Source: JAEZBP01 sp963832725 (GTDB lineage: Bacteria; Myxococcota_A; Polyangia; Polyangiales; Sandaracinaceae). From it: DNA of 64,000 nucleotides. Location: assembly GCA_963832725.1 (NCBI GenBank), contig CAWHVG010000005.1, positions 2,604,001 to 2,668,000 on the forward strand. The letters are read 5' to 3'. The notes under the pieces are model-generated. The model searched no databases, was not told the origin of the DNA, and saw nothing but the letters and a program-made list of their open reading frames with translations. Both the position numbers and the translations under genes were made by a program. Shown one piece after another: positions 8,940 through 21,423 of the stretch (positions within the stretch are counted from its first letter, which is position 1; the number at the start of each line of letters is the position of its first letter).

Positions 8940-10262
8940 TCACGCGGGCTCCGGCTCGGGCTCGTTCGGATCGCGGATCTCGATCGAGAGCAGGATGGCG
9001 ATGGCGGGCAGCGCGGCGGCGATGGTGATGAGGAAGAAAGTGGGCCAGCCGGCGCTCTCGGCGACCCAGCCCGACACCCATCCGAGCAAGCGGCCGGGCA
9101 CCGTCATCAGGCTCGAGAAGATCGCGTACTGCGTGGCCGTGAAGCGGTGGTTGCAGAGCGTCATCAGGAACGCCACGAACGCGGCGGTGCCGAGTCCGTT
9201 CATGAAGTAGTCGACGCCGATGGCCGCCGTCATCAGCACGTAGTCCTTGCCGACGACCGCCAGCAGCACGTACGCCGCGTTGGCGATCGCCTGCGCCACG
9301 CCGAAGACGATGAGCGAGCGCTTCAGGCCCCAGCGCGCCACCAATCCGCCGCCGATCAGCGAGCCGGCGATGGTCGCGCCGAGCCCGAGGCCTTTGAGCA
9401 CGACGCCGATCTCCGTCCGGGTGAACCCGAGCTCCATCAGAAACGGAGTCTGCAGGTGGCCCGCCACCACGTCGCCGACCTTGTAGACCATCACCACCGT
9501 CAAGAGCAGCGGCCAGCGATCACGCCGGAGAATGTCGCGGACGGGATCGACGACCGCCTCCTTCATCGTCTTCGGCGCCAGCTTCTCGCTCTCCGGCCGC
9601 GGCGAGAGGAAGGTAGTGAGGACGCCGACGCCCATCAGCCCGGCCATGATCCAGTAGACCGCCGACCACGACATCTGGTCGCTGAGCACCAGCGCCACGC
9701 CACCGGCGACGATGAGCGCGCCGCGGTAGGCGGCGACGAAGATGGCGGTCCCGCTCGCCCGCTCGGCGGTCGGCAGGATGTCGGTTCGGTAGGCGTCGGT
9801 GGCGATGTCCTGGCTCGCGCTGAAAAACGCGGTCACCAGCGCGAGCGCCCCCACCCAGCGGAGCTCCGTGCTCGGGTGGAGCGTGCCCAGCGCGCCGATG
9901 CTGACGACGAGCGCGAGCTGAGCGAGCAGCATCCAGCCGCGGCGACGGCCCATCATCGGCGGCGCGAAGCGATCCAGAAAAGGCGCCCAGAGGAACTTGA
10001 AGTTGTAGGGGAGCGCGAAGGCGGCCGCGAAGCCGATCATCGTCAGCGAGACGTGCTCGGTGGCAAGCCAGGCGGCGAGCGTGCTGCCGCTGAGCGGGTT
10101 GGGCAGCCCGGCCGCGAACCCGAGGCCGATCATCAGCGCCAGGCGCGGGCTCCGGAACGCGTCCCAGAACGACGGTGCGCGCACAGTCGGAGCTGCGGCT
10201 CGGGGCGTCTCGTCTCGCTCGGGGGACAGCATCGACCGGGTGACGCCGGCGGCGGCAGGCAC
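8940..10262 (-). CDS. ampG: AmpG-family muropeptide permease (MFS)
   Basis: Major-facilitator transporter that brings anhydromuropeptides from the periplasm into the cytoplasm for recycling. About 12 hydrophobic segments span 440 residues. AmpG-type signatures are LGFAAGLPNPLSGSTLAAWL, the loop LWAPFLDRF, GRRRGWMLLAQ, and SQDIATDAYRTDIL. The C-terminus is short and acidic (EPEPEPA). The start is GTG 10262; an ATG at 10232 shortens the cytoplasmic leader and is equally plausible. It is followed after 124 bp by the serine hydrolase gene. Family assignment is strong, exact substrate inferred. Confidence 0.88.
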   Translation of the reverse strand: MPAAAGVTRSMLSPERDETPRAAAPTVRAPSFWDAFRSPRLALMIGLGFAAGLPNPLSGSTLAAWLATEHVSLTMIGFAAAFALPYNFKFLWAPFLDRFAPPMMGRRRGWMLLAQLALVVSIGALGTLHPSTELRWVGALALVTAFFSASQDIATDAYRTDILPTAERASGTAIFVAAYRGALIVAGGVALVLSDQMSWSAVYWIMAGLMGVGVLTTFLSPRPESEKLAPKTMKEAVVDPVRDILRRDRWPLLLTVVMVYKVGDVVAGHLQTPFLMELGFTRTEIGVVLKGLGLGATIAGSLIGGGLVARWGLKRSLIVFGVAQAIANAAYVLLAVVGKDYVLMTAAIGVDYFMNGLGTAAFVAFLMTLCNHRFTATQYAIFSSLMTVPGRLLGWVSGWVAESAGWPTFFLITIAAALPAIAILLSIEIRDPNEPEPEPA

Positions 10263-10274
10263 GCGCCGACTCTC

Positions 10275-10454
10275 TCAGGGAGGATGACGGATCCCAACTT
10301 TTCCGCCGCTCGCGAGCTGCTCATCCTGCGGCCGCCAGAGCAACCACCCTTTCCCGCCACGGTCTCGAGCACCAATCCATTCGGAGAGCCGAGAAAGCGC
10401 GGTGCGCGACGTGGTCCAGCCGTGGCTTGGGCCGACGAGGCGATGCCGAAGCAT
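10275..10454 (-). CDS. Possible 59-aa ORF upstream of ampG
   Basis: A short frame starting MLRHRLVGPSHGW and containing SEWIGARDRGGKGWLLW ends 12 bp before ampG on the same strand. It has mixed hydrophobic and charged composition unlike the Arg-rich shadow frames common here, so it may be coding or the remnant of a gene. No family recognised and no ribosome site seen. Otherwise the interval 10263-10598 holds nothing I can identify. Confidence 0.25.
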   Translation of the reverse strand: MLRHRLVGPSHGWTTSRTALSRLSEWIGARDRGGKGWLLWRPQDEQLASGGKVGIRHPP

Positions 10455-10598
10455 CGTCGAGGAGGCACGGGCCGCGGATGGGCCGCGTCCCGTCCGCGAT
10501 TTCCGGCGGATTCGAATGAATCGGTGCTCTAGGTCCAGACCGCGGCGTTCGGCCACGGCTCGGCTCGTCAGGGCGACCGTTGGCGCTACTGTGGCCAG

Positions 10599-10964
10599 GT
10601 GGAGGTCGTGCGCGTGCGCTTCGCGTGTCCGGTGCCCGTCGGTCACCGCGTCACGCTGCGTTGGTATCTCGCGTCGAGCCGCGGCACCGGCCCGCTCCTC
10701 AGGCGCCCGCACGAGCCCATCGTGAACGACCACGACTCCGGCATCCGCTACGCGCCGGGTTGGATCCTCCACGCGAACGGCGACCCGAGCGTCCGCGAGC
10801 TCTCACAGCTCGTCGACGAGCCATCCGAGGCGCTGCGGCTCGGTCGCACCCTCACCGGCCGCGTCCTCGCCTGCACCGTGGTGACCATGCCCGCCAACCA
10901 CTCGCACCCCGTCCAGACCCGACTGGTCATCGAGGTCGACGCGCCCACCACGGCGTATCGCTGA
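10599..10964 (+). CDS. Hypothetical 121-aa protein
   Basis: Starts at GTG 10599 and has no signal peptide. The composition looks coding (RYAPGWILHANGDPSVREL, RLGRTLTGRVLACTVVTMP, TRLVIEVDAP), with alternating strands that suggest a small beta-rich fold. No family recognised. It is convergent with the thioesterase gene, leaving about 23 bp between stop codons. An in-frame GTG a few codons downstream is an alternative start. Confidence 0.55.
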   Translation: MEVVRVRFACPVPVGHRVTLRWYLASSRGTGPLLRRPHEPIVNDHDSGIRYAPGWILHANGDPSVRELSQLVDEPSEALRLGRTLTGRVLACTVVTMPANHSHPVQTRLVIEVDAPTTAYR

Positions 10965-10987
10965 GCGCCGCTCTTCGCGAATTTCCC

Positions 10988-11419
10988 TCAGCTACGCGAC
11001 GGGAGCGCGTAGGTGCCCGTGGCGTGGGCGACGATGCGGTCGGGGTCGTCGTTCCACATGCGAACCTCGGCGACCGCGTTCCGGCGACCGAGATGGAGCA
11101 GCGTCGCTTCCGCGTGCAGGTCCTCGGGGGGAGGACGGCGGAGGAAGCGGACGCTCAGGTCTGATGTAACGGCCATCGGCTCGTGGCCGATCCGGGTCAG
11201 CACCGCCGCGTAGAAGCAGGCGTCGGCCAGCGCCATGATGGCCGGCCCGCTGACCGTCCCGCCGGCGCGCACCCAATCGGGGCTGCCGGGGAGCGTCAGC
11301 GTCGCGCTGCCGTGGCTGAGCGCGTCCACCCGGACCTTCAGCATCCGCATGAGCGGGATCGTCTCGTCCAGGAGCGTCTGGAGCTGCTCCAACCCGATGC
11401 GCGGCGCCTCGTCGTCCAT
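10988..11419 (-). CDS. PaaI-type hotdog thioesterase
   Basis: A 143-aa acyl-CoA thioesterase-like protein. The hotdog core is clear: GGTVSGPAIMALADACFYAAV, of which the central helix begins SGPAIMALAD, then VTSDLSVRFLRRP and RRNAVAEVRMWNDD, ending VAHATGTYALPSRS. Members of this family hydrolyse CoA thioesters, often aromatic or medium-chain, in the cytoplasm. Start ATG 11419 (MDDEAPRIG) is chosen because homology-like sequence begins there; the upstream extension of the frame is compositionally unlike protein. The substrate cannot be read from the sequence. Confidence 0.8.
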   Translation of the reverse strand: MDDEAPRIGLEQLQTLLDETIPLMRMLKVRVDALSHGSATLTLPGSPDWVRAGGTVSGPAIMALADACFYAAVLTRIGHEPMAVTSDLSVRFLRRPPPEDLHAEATLLHLGRRNAVAEVRMWNDDPDRIVAHATGTYALPSRS

Positions 11420-11505
11420 CGCTCGGCAGCATGTCGCGCGAGCACGAGCGAGCAAGCGAGCAACGCGGGTACGGCGCTTGCTGCATGTCCAAGAAGAGGT
11501 GACCG

Positions 11506-11724
11506 ATGAAGGAGATCCCGTTCGGCGCTGAAGCCCCCGCCGGCCACTTCCGCTGCGTCGACTGCGGACAGGACATGTGGAACCAGGCGACCACGGCGAT
11601 GCCCCCGTGCCCCAACCTGCGCGGCTCACCGCATCGCCGGCGCGCCTACGAAACGATCGGCGGCCCCGAAGACCTTCTGCACGAAGAGGAGGTCTTCGAG
11701 AACATGCCGCCAAACGAAGAATAG
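11506..11724 (+). CDS. Small zinc-ribbon protein
   Basis: A 72-aa protein with CVDCG (CxxC) and a later PPCPN that supplies a third Cys, the pattern of a small zinc ribbon. The sequence FRCVDCGQDMWNQATTAMPP resembles zinc-ribbon proteins that bind metal in the cytoplasm. An acidic C-terminus follows (LLHEEEVFENMPPNEE). ATG 11506 is preceded by GAGGTG at normal spacing. It is divergent from the thioesterase gene (start 11419), sharing an 86-bp intergenic region. No specific function is known. Confidence 0.7.
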   Translation: MKEIPFGAEAPAGHFRCVDCGQDMWNQATTAMPPCPNLRGSPHRRRAYETIGGPEDLLHEEEVFENMPPNEE

Positions 11725-11816
11725 AGTCCGTCGTCCCGCAACAAGGCCCACCGGCGAGCCGCCGTCCGCACGGAATCGGCGCGACCTCGGCTCGACGCGC
11801 TCTCGGCTCGGCGCAC

Positions 11817-12452
11817 TCAGCGCCAGGGCTGCTCGCCGGACCACGCCCGCGTCACCGGCTCGAGCCCCTCTGCTTCCAGCCGGTGGACGACGGCGTGACC
11901 GGGATGGAACGAGACCGCTTCCGACAGCGCGTGCCCGCCGTAGTGCGCCCACGCCACGCGCATCGGCGTCAGATGCGTCACCACCAGCGCGTTCTCGGTT
12001 CGGCGAATCCGCTCGAGGGCGTCCACCACCCTCGCGATCACCGAAGCCAGCGTCTCGGCGCCCGGAGGCGCCACGGTGGGCTCGCCCGACCACGCGCGCT
12101 TCTCCTCCGGAAAACGTCGCGCAATCTCGTCCTCGTAGAGCCCCTCCATCGGTCCGTAGTCCATCTCGGCGAGCTCATCGCAGACGCGGATCGGCAACGT
12201 GCGCTCCCGGGCCACGATGTCGGCGGTCTGCCGCGCGCGCAGCAGCGGGCTCGTCCAGATGGCCGCCAGCGGCAAGCCCGTCGTTCGCCGCCCCAACTCG
12301 CGCGCCTGCCGACGGCCCAGCAGCGAGAGCCGCTCCGGCATGTGTCCGAGCCGCACGCCTTGCACATTCGCGCGCGTCGCCCCGTGACGGACCAGAAAGA
12401 CGAGCCCCCGCTCGCCTCGATTCCTCGCCTCGGACTCTCTCGCGTCGTCCAT
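11817..12452 (-). CDS. Histidine phosphatase superfamily protein (phosphoglycerate mutase-like)
   Basis: A 211-aa phosphatase of the RHG branch. The phosphohistidine motif is LVRHGATRANVQG, followed by LSLLGRRQARELGRR and SPLLRARQTADIV; the acid/second-histidine parts are ELAEMDYGPMEGLYEDEI and VVTHLTPMRVAWAHYGG. This is the set seen in cofactor-dependent phosphoglycerate mutase-like and alpha-ribazole phosphatase-like enzymes; which phosphoester it cleaves cannot be told. ATG 12452 is preferred to upstream in-frame starts because the upstream sequence lacks protein-like composition. Confidence 0.85.
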   Translation of the reverse strand: MDDARESEARNRGERGLVFLVRHGATRANVQGVRLGHMPERLSLLGRRQARELGRRTTGLPLAAIWTSPLLRARQTADIVARERTLPIRVCDELAEMDYGPMEGLYEDEIARRFPEEKRAWSGEPTVAPPGAETLASVIARVVDALERIRRTENALVVTHLTPMRVAWAHYGGHALSEAVSFHPGHAVVHRLEAEGLEPVTRAWSGEQPWR

Positions 12453-12697
12453 CTCGCTCCAGCAATGACTCCCAGAGCGAGATAAGCGCGCCCCACGTCT
12501 CGAAAGAGAGACGTCACGCCGCATCCGCTCGGTGAGCGTGCCCGAGCACGGCGACCACTCCCCTGGGGTGTGCTCCCGCGACCAGCCGAGGCGCGTCACC
12601 CCGCCTAGATCACTGCTCCAGCCACACGAGTCCGGGGAGCCCGCCGCTTGCATGGCAGCGCCGGAGGCGCCCCAACCGGGGCGCGATGGAGATGCGC

Positions 12698-12973
12698 ATG
12701 TCCAAGCAAACCGTCGCCCTGATCTCGATCGGCATCGGCCTGCTCATCGGCGTCCTCGTCGCCTGGAGCTTCGGCCGCGTCGAGCTCGCCAGCGCCCAAA
12801 GCGGACGCCAGGCCGCGCCGGTCCCCAACGCCGCATTCGTGGCCATCGCCCCCGGCCCGGGCGGCATGTGGATCGTCTACGGCAACCGCGTCCGCATCTG
12901 CAGCGGCGGCAACCTGCCCCCCGGCTCGGCCCCGCCCGTCCCCGAGTGCGCCGAGTCGATCCCGCTCTACTGA
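12698..12973 (+). CDS. Small membrane-anchored hypothetical protein
   Basis: A 91-aa protein with one N-terminal membrane segment (VALISIGIGLLIGVLVAW) and a short exported domain containing FVAIAPGPGGMWIVYGNRV and two cysteines (RICSGG, PECAES). ATG 12698 has GGAG 6 nt upstream; ATG 12686 in the same frame is possible. No family recognised. It is convergent with metH, only 7 bp from the metH stop. Confidence 0.65.
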   Translation: MSKQTVALISIGIGLLIGVLVAWSFGRVELASAQSGRQAAPVPNAAFVAIAPGPGGMWIVYGNRVRICSGGNLPPGSAPPVPECAESIPLY

Positions 12974-12980
12974 CCGCCCC

Positions 12981-16699
<3,719 letters not shown>

Positions 16700-16735
16700 C
16701 GTCGTGATTCCTCGTGCCCGAGACGGGCTCGTGCC

Positions 16736-17666
16736 TCAGGCAGGCTTGTGCGCGAAGGCGGAGATGACTTCGAAGTAGGGCTTGCGGCGCTCGCGGGACG
16801 TGACCTCGCAGGTGTCGACGGTCAAGCCGCTCTTGGCGATGTGCCGGGCCAGCTTCTCGGGGTCGAAGCCGGCGACGACGTGGCCGTAGCCGGCGGTGAC
16901 GGACTCGTGCGGGTGGGCGCGCAGGGTGACGACGGCCAAGAGTCCGCCGGCTCGCAGGACCCGCGCGGCTTCGGCGAGCGCGCGCTCGGGTCGCTCGGTG
17001 TAGGTGAGCACGTTGAAGAGCATCACCTGATCGAACGCGGCGGCGTCGAAGGGCAGCTCGAGCAGAGTCGCCCTGCGCGAAGCGGACGTTGTCCTGCGTG
17101 GCCAGGCGCTTCTTGGCCGCCTCGAGGACGGTCTCGCTGCGGTCCAGGCAGGTCACGCTCTCGGCGCGCGGCGCGATGAACGCGGCCAAGGTGCCGTCGC
17201 CGCTCCCCGCGTCGAGCACGTGGCCGAAGCGCATCAGCCCGAGGAAGCCGCGCGCCGTCGCTTCCCAGGTGCGCCCGGGCGAGTAGTGACGCTCCATCTG
17301 CCCCGCCACGGCGTCCGGCCACGCCGCCTCGCGAGCGCGGATCAGCGCCCGGCAGCGCTCGCGGTCGGCGTCGATCGTGCGGTCGTCGGTCTGCTCCCGG
17401 ACCAGCGCCCACAACGCGCGCGCCGCGTCCGGCATGGCCGCGCTGGCTCGATAGAAGGTCGACGCGCCGTGGCGGCGGTCGGACAGCATTCCCGCGTCGC
17501 GCAGCTTGCCGAGGTGGGTGCTGACCCGGGACTGCCCGAGCTGCGTGATGTGGGTCAGCTCCGCCACGCTGAGCTCCTCGCGCGCGAGCAGGGCCATCAG
17601 CCGCACCCGGGTGGGGTCCGCGAAGAGGGTCAGCAGCGAGGTGGTGTCGGCCAGCGAGACGGTCAT
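16736..17666 (-). CDS. SahR-like regulator: ArsR HTH fused to SAM-methyltransferase domain (frameshift)
   Basis: About 310 aa. An ArsR-type winged helix fills residues 1-90 (ELSVAELTHITQLGQSRVST, RRHGASTFYR) and a class I methyltransferase fold the rest (VLDAGSGDGTLAAF, VMLFNVLTYTERPERAL, EAARVLRAGGLLAVVTL). One extra base at about 17065-17067 breaks the frame; removing it gives GDLLELPFDAAAFDQVMLF. Regulators of this architecture next to metH, metF or ahcY sense S-adenosylhomocysteine (SahR) and control the methyl cycle. Here it sits immediately upstream of metH, so the same role is inferred. A near-perfect inverted repeat covers its start codon. A plain methyltransferase role is the alternative. 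Confidence 0.8.
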
Positions 17667-17689
17667 CCGTTCATCTCGATGAGCGGATG
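17664..17689. promoter_or_regulatory. Inverted repeat over the start of the SahR-like gene
   Basis: CATCCGTTCATC (17664-17675) and GATGAGCGGATG (17678-17689) pair at 11 of 12 positions around a 2-bp centre. The regulator's ATG (17666 on the minus strand) lies inside the left arm. ArsR-family proteins bind inverted repeats of about this size near their own promoters, so this is a candidate autoregulatory operator for the regulator-metH unit. Confidence 0.55.
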
Positions 17690-17787
17690 GCTAGCCCCGG
17701 CGCGCGCTCTCGTCAAGCGCGCCTCGCAGTCCTCGTTCGGTGTCTAGCGATCGAGATGGCGACCGAGAGGGTCCCAGAGGAGGGGTC

Positions 17788-18087
17788 ATGCGGATGATGA
17801 TGAAGGTCTCGATGGAGAACGAGCCGACCAACCGAGCGGCGACCGAGGGGAAGCTCCCCGGAATGTTCATGGACTTCATCGAGCGGATGAAGCCGGAGGC
17901 GGCATACTTCGTGGCCGAGAACGGCAAGCGGACGGGGATCTTCTTCGTCGACCTCGCCAGCCCGGAGGACATCCCGTCGGCGGCCGAGCCGTTCTTCATG
18001 ACGCTCGGCGCGTCGATCGAGCTGACGCCTGCGATGAACCCGGCCGAGATGCGAGCGGGTATCGACCGCGCGATGAAGAAGCGCTGA
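17788..18087 (+). CDS. Hypothetical 99-aa YCII/DUF3303-like protein
   Basis: Small soluble protein starting MRMMMKVSMENEPTNRA, with MFMDFIERMKPEAAYF, GKRTGIFFVDLASPED and IELTPAMNPAEMRAGI. The strand-helix-strand-strand-helix-strand pattern suggests a ferredoxin-like dimeric fold such as YCII or muconolactone-isomerase-type proteins, but no catalytic residue is evident. ATG 17788 has a strong GGAGG immediately upstream; the longer frame from 17740 lacks one. It is divergent from the SahR-like gene. Confidence 0.75.
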   Translation: MRMMMKVSMENEPTNRAATEGKLPGMFMDFIERMKPEAAYFVAENGKRTGIFFVDLASPEDIPSAAEPFFMTLGASIELTPAMNPAEMRAGIDRAMKKR

Positions 18088-18389
18088 CGAGAAGGGGAGC
18101 CGGGGCGGGACGCGCGGAGCGGCGATCCGAGTCGGTCTCGACCCGGTGTGATGCGTGGCGGTTCGTCACGCGCGTGAGGATGTGCGGACCACGCCGACAC
18201 GCGCGTGACGGTGCGCCATGTGTGAGCGCGCCATGTGCGAGCCACGCCGTCCCGTACATGACGTTGGACCCTGTGCGAGCCACCGCGTCTCGTGCGTGAT
18301 CGAAGCGTGTCAGTGGGTCGGGCACGCCCTGAATGGGCGGAATTTGCCCGGGTTCTCGGCGCTGCCAGGTGCCTAGCTGCGCCTTTGAC
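18088..18389 (+). other. Intergenic, degenerate short repeats
   Basis: About 300 bp with no convincing gene. It contains loosely repeated words such as GTGCGAGCCAC, CGCGCCATGTG and CGCGTGA, suggestive of a decayed minisatellite. No terminator with a T-tract is seen. Confidence 0.4.
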
Positions 18390-18962
18390 GTGAGACATCC
18401 CCCCCGAATCCGTCGAGCGCCGAGCCTGTGGCGGCTGGTCCGCGAGGACTTCGTCACGCACGGACGTGATTGGAGCCGAGCGGGGCTCCACGCGCTGGTC
18501 GTGCACCGCTTCGGCGTCGCTCGAATGAACGTGAGGCCGATCGCCCTGCGCGCTCCGCTGAGCATCACCTACCGCACGATGCACCGGCTGGTGCGGAACC
18601 TGTACGGGATCGAGCTCCCCTACAGCGCCCGCATCGGCCGGCGGGTGGTGATCGAGCATCAGCACGGCATCGTCGTGCACGGCAACAGCGTGGTGGGCGA
18701 CGATTGCATCCTGCGGCAAGGCGTGACGCTGGGCATGCGCAGCATGGCGCGCCCCGACGAGGCGCCGGTGCTCGGTCGCGGCGTGAACGTGGGCGCGGGC
18801 GCCAAGATCCTCGGCGCCGTGCGGATCGGCGACGGCGCATCGATCGGCGCCAACGCGGTGGTGCTGCGCGACGTCCCGGCCGGCGCGCTGGCGGTAGGCG
18901 TCCCCGCCGTCGTGCAGGAGAGGCGAGGTCGGCGGCCACCGCTGCGTCTCTGGCGCTCGTAG
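18390..18962 (+). CDS. Serine O-acetyltransferase-like hexapeptide protein
   Basis: About 190 aa, left-handed beta-helix acyltransferase related to CysE. N-terminal LWRLVREDFVTHGRDW and YRTMHRLVRNLYGIELPY are typical of the short serine acetyltransferases found in polysaccharide or sulfur clusters. Hexapeptide turns follow: IGRRVVIEHQHGIVVHGNSVVG, of which the key His is in EHQHGIVVHG, then VGAGAKILGAVRIGDGASIG and NAVVLRDVPAGALAVGVPA. It would acetylate serine or a sugar in the cytoplasm. The start is uncertain: GTG 18390 places the N-terminus close to the family start; ATG 18333 adds 19 non-homologous residues. Confidence 0.75.
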   Translation: MRHPPRIRRAPSLWRLVREDFVTHGRDWSRAGLHALVVHRFGVARMNVRPIALRAPLSITYRTMHRLVRNLYGIELPYSARIGRRVVIEHQHGIVVHGNSVVGDDCILRQGVTLGMRSMARPDEAPVLGRGVNVGAGAKILGAVRIGDGASIGANAVVLRDVPAGALAVGVPAVVQERRGRRPPLRLWRS

Positions 18963-19113
18963 CAAGGAGCGACGTTTCATCGTCGGCAGCATCACGCGCG
19001 CTGCCGGGGCACGGAGCCCGCCGTGTCTACGGGGCCCACGTCGGCGCCAGTCGGTCCACGCCAGTCGTCAGCACAGGTCGTCAGCACAAGTCGTCAGCAC
19101 CCGCTCGTCTCCT

Positions 19114-19181
19114 CCCGGCTGTCTCCACCGCCCGGCTGTCTCCACCGCCCGGCTGTCTCCACCGCCCGGCTGTCTCCACCG
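19114..19181 (+). repeat. Four tandem copies of a 17-bp unit
   Basis: CCCGGCTGTCTCCACCG is repeated perfectly at 19114, 19131, 19148 and 19165, followed by a partial copy. Just upstream, GTCGTCAGCAC is repeated three times (about 19064-19100). The interval 18963-19241 otherwise holds no gene. Confidence 0.9.
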
Positions 19182-19241
19182 GACTGTCTCCGCCCGGAAG
19201 TCGCCGCGCGTCCACCGGTCGGCCGGTGAGTCGATTACGCG

Positions 19242-20300
19242 TCAGAGCGCGGCGCGGACCAGCGCGATGTCCTGCAACGTCTGGTGACCGAGCGAGGTGC
19301 CGTCGATCACCAGATCGCAGGTCCCGTCGTGGAGGCGGACCAGGTGCCGGGCGCTCCCGCCGGGCTGCTTGCAGATGCTGTACGCGCCGCCGTTCGCGTT
19401 CGGGTCGGGCGCCGATGCCTGGAAGCTGTCGCAGTACGAGGGACAGGTCATCGCGCTGCTCGGCGCCGGCGCGCCGACCTGCCAGACGGCGACGCCGGTC
19501 TGGTGTGTGATGGCGATCCGCTGCGTCATCAGGTCCGTGCCGACGTGAGTGCGCTGCCCGTAGGTGTCGTAGAGGCTGGGCGGCATGCCGGGCCAGAGCG
19601 GCGTCGCGTCGGTGTCCGGGCGGATCGACGTCGTGCTGTCGTTCACCGTGTAGACGTCGATGTTGGCGTTGGCCTTCGAGGGCATCAGCAAGCGCCCGCT
19701 GCCGTCGGGATGCACCGCGATCATCGCGCCGAAGAAGGGCGGCGTGATCATCGGCGCCGTCACCTGCCCGTCCGCGCTCAGCAGCAGCATCGAGTCGAGC
19801 GACGACGAGCTCTCGTTCCAGGCGACCGCGATGCGCGGTCCGCTGCTGCTCGAGAACCCGACCACCCAGCCTCCGGAGAAGCCCGTGAGCTCGCCGAAAG
19901 GCTGGTAACGCCAGCCCTCGAAGCCCTGATCGTCGAGCGCGATCACCGCGTCCGAGAGCCCCAGCACCTCGCCGGTGGAGGGATGCCAGTCCACGTCTGG
20001 GATGGCCGAGCCGAACGCGAGCTGCTGCGCGACCTGGGGAGTCTGGCGGCAGCGGGATCCGGTCGCGGGATCGACCCGGATGACCTGCGCCGTGTCGCTG
20101 GTCCCCGTCACCGTGCCCATCAGCAGGTAGGGGTTCGGGCAGGGCGTGCCGCGGTCGATCGGGTTCGGCCCCGGACCGCCGCCGTCGTAGCTCGGCACGC
20201 TCCCGTCGACCCCGGACGACACGAGCTGCCATTGGCCCAGGTCGGGCACGCACCCGCCGAGCAGGAACAACGACGCTGTCGCGAGCAGCTTCAAGCGCAT
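19242..20300 (-). CDS. Hypothetical lipoprotein A of a divergent pair
   Basis: A 352-aa predicted outer-surface or periplasmic lipoprotein: MRLKLLATASLFLLGGC gives a lipobox at Cys17. The mature part is Ser/Gly/Asp-rich with beta-propeller-like strands (QVIRVDPATGSRCRQ, LGLSDAVIALDDQGFEGWRY, GSGRLLMPSKANANIDVYTV) and a Cys-containing C-terminus (TCPSYCDSF, ICKQPGG, DGTCDLV). No enzyme motif. ATG 20300 is chosen because the signal sequence begins there; the longer frame upstream is Arg-rich and not protein-like. It is divergent from a similar lipoprotein gene 100 bp away, and both mature chains open with a CP...LLxG segment, suggesting distant paralogues. Confidence 0.75.
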   Translation of the reverse strand: MRLKLLATASLFLLGGCVPDLGQWQLVSSGVDGSVPSYDGGGPGPNPIDRGTPCPNPYLLMGTVTGTSDTAQVIRVDPATGSRCRQTPQVAQQLAFGSAIPDVDWHPSTGEVLGLSDAVIALDDQGFEGWRYQPFGELTGFSGGWVVGFSSSSGPRIAVAWNESSSSLDSMLLLSADGQVTAPMITPPFFGAMIAVHPDGSGRLLMPSKANANIDVYTVNDSTTSIRPDTDATPLWPGMPPSLYDTYGQRTHVGTDLMTQRIAITHQTGVAVWQVGAPAPSSAMTCPSYCDSFQASAPDPNANGGAYSICKQPGGSARHLVRLHDGTCDLVIDGTSLGHQTLQDIALVRAAL

Positions 20301-20400
20301 CAGGAAGACCTTGCCGCCGAGGATACGCGGACCGCGGGGAAGGATCCCTCTTCTTTTCGTCCGTTTGCGGTGCGGGCGCCGCTGCCGGACACTCCCGACC

Positions 20401-21423
20401 ATGCTCTCCGGCGTCCACCGACTTGCGCTCTCGTCCGCGCTCCTGCTCCTCGCCGGCTGCGCGCGCCAGCCGATCACGCTGAATCCCGGAGACACCAGCA
20501 GCCAGCCGGTCTGTCCGTCGGGACCCCATCTGCTCGTCGGCGCGGTGGCCTCCGGCTCGCCCGTGAGCCAGACCCTCCTCCGTTACGACGCCTCGCTCCA
20601 GCCCTGTCGCGGGTTGCAGCTCGACTACAGCACCTACGGCAGCCTGACCCTGGTCGGCGGGCTGCAGGACGGGACCGATCTGGTCGGGTTCGTCGGCGAC
20701 TACGGCCGCGGCGGCTCGCTGGTCCACGTCGACGGCGGCATGGTGCTCGACCGCATCGACCGCGACGACCTCAGCCCGATCAGCGTCTCGCCGATCACCT
20801 TCCAGAGCCAGCCGGCGGTGGCCGTGCTCTGGGGCGACGCCTCGAGCTCCAGCGATTCGGGTGACACGCTGGAGATCTACCGCGAGCAGGGCTGGTCGCT
20901 GGTCGGCTCCTGGCACGTCTCCTACGAGTTCGTCCGCGTGAGCGCCGCCCCGAGCGGGCAGCCGGATCGGATCGCCGGGCTGATCCACGACGGGCTCCAG
21001 GAGTATCGGGTCGATCCCGGTGCGGCGAGCCTGGCCACGACGGGCGAGCTCCAGGTCGCCATCCCGAACAACGCGTACTCCCGGAGCTCCCTCGACGTGC
21101 TCGGCACCGACGTCCGCGTGGGCACCAAGGGCGGCGTGCTCTCCTGGAGCGCGGGGCTGGCGCCGGCGTTCCTCGGTCCCGTCGCGTGCAATTCGCCGGA
21201 TCCGGCCGGCACGCCCTTGCCCGCCGAAGACGCCGAGTACGTCGGCGCAGTCCTCGACGCGGGCTCGGCCGGCGGCTCGTTGGCGTTGGTCCACGGCGCG
21301 ATCCGCGGCGGCTCGGGCACCGCCACGTATCTCTACCGGATGGGCGCGCACGGCGAGTGCACGCAGCTCGGCGCGTACCCGTCCGACTACAGCGCCGCCT
21401 CCATCGCGTGGTCCGGCCGGTAG
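20401..21423 (+). CDS. Hypothetical lipoprotein B of a divergent pair
   Basis: A 340-aa lipoprotein: MLSGVHRLALSSALLLLAGC places the lipid at Cys20. The mature chain resembles its divergent neighbour in layout: CPSGPHLLVGAVASG, then RYDASLQPCRG, repeated beta strands (LVHVDGGMVLDRID, VLGTDVRVGTKGGVLSW) and a Cys near the C-terminus (GECTQLG). A propeller or repeat-beta fold is likely but not proven. The two genes share a 100-bp intergenic region and may be co-expressed. No enzyme signature seen. Confidence 0.75.
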   Translation: MLSGVHRLALSSALLLLAGCARQPITLNPGDTSSQPVCPSGPHLLVGAVASGSPVSQTLLRYDASLQPCRGLQLDYSTYGSLTLVGGLQDGTDLVGFVGDYGRGGSLVHVDGGMVLDRIDRDDLSPISVSPITFQSQPAVAVLWGDASSSSDSGDTLEIYREQGWSLVGSWHVSYEFVRVSAAPSGQPDRIAGLIHDGLQEYRVDPGAASLATTGELQVAIPNNAYSRSSLDVLGTDVRVGTKGGVLSWSAGLAPAFLGPVACNSPDPAGTPLPAEDAEYVGAVLDAGSAGGSLALVHGAIRGGSGTATYLYRMGAHGECTQLGAYPSDYSAASIAWSGR

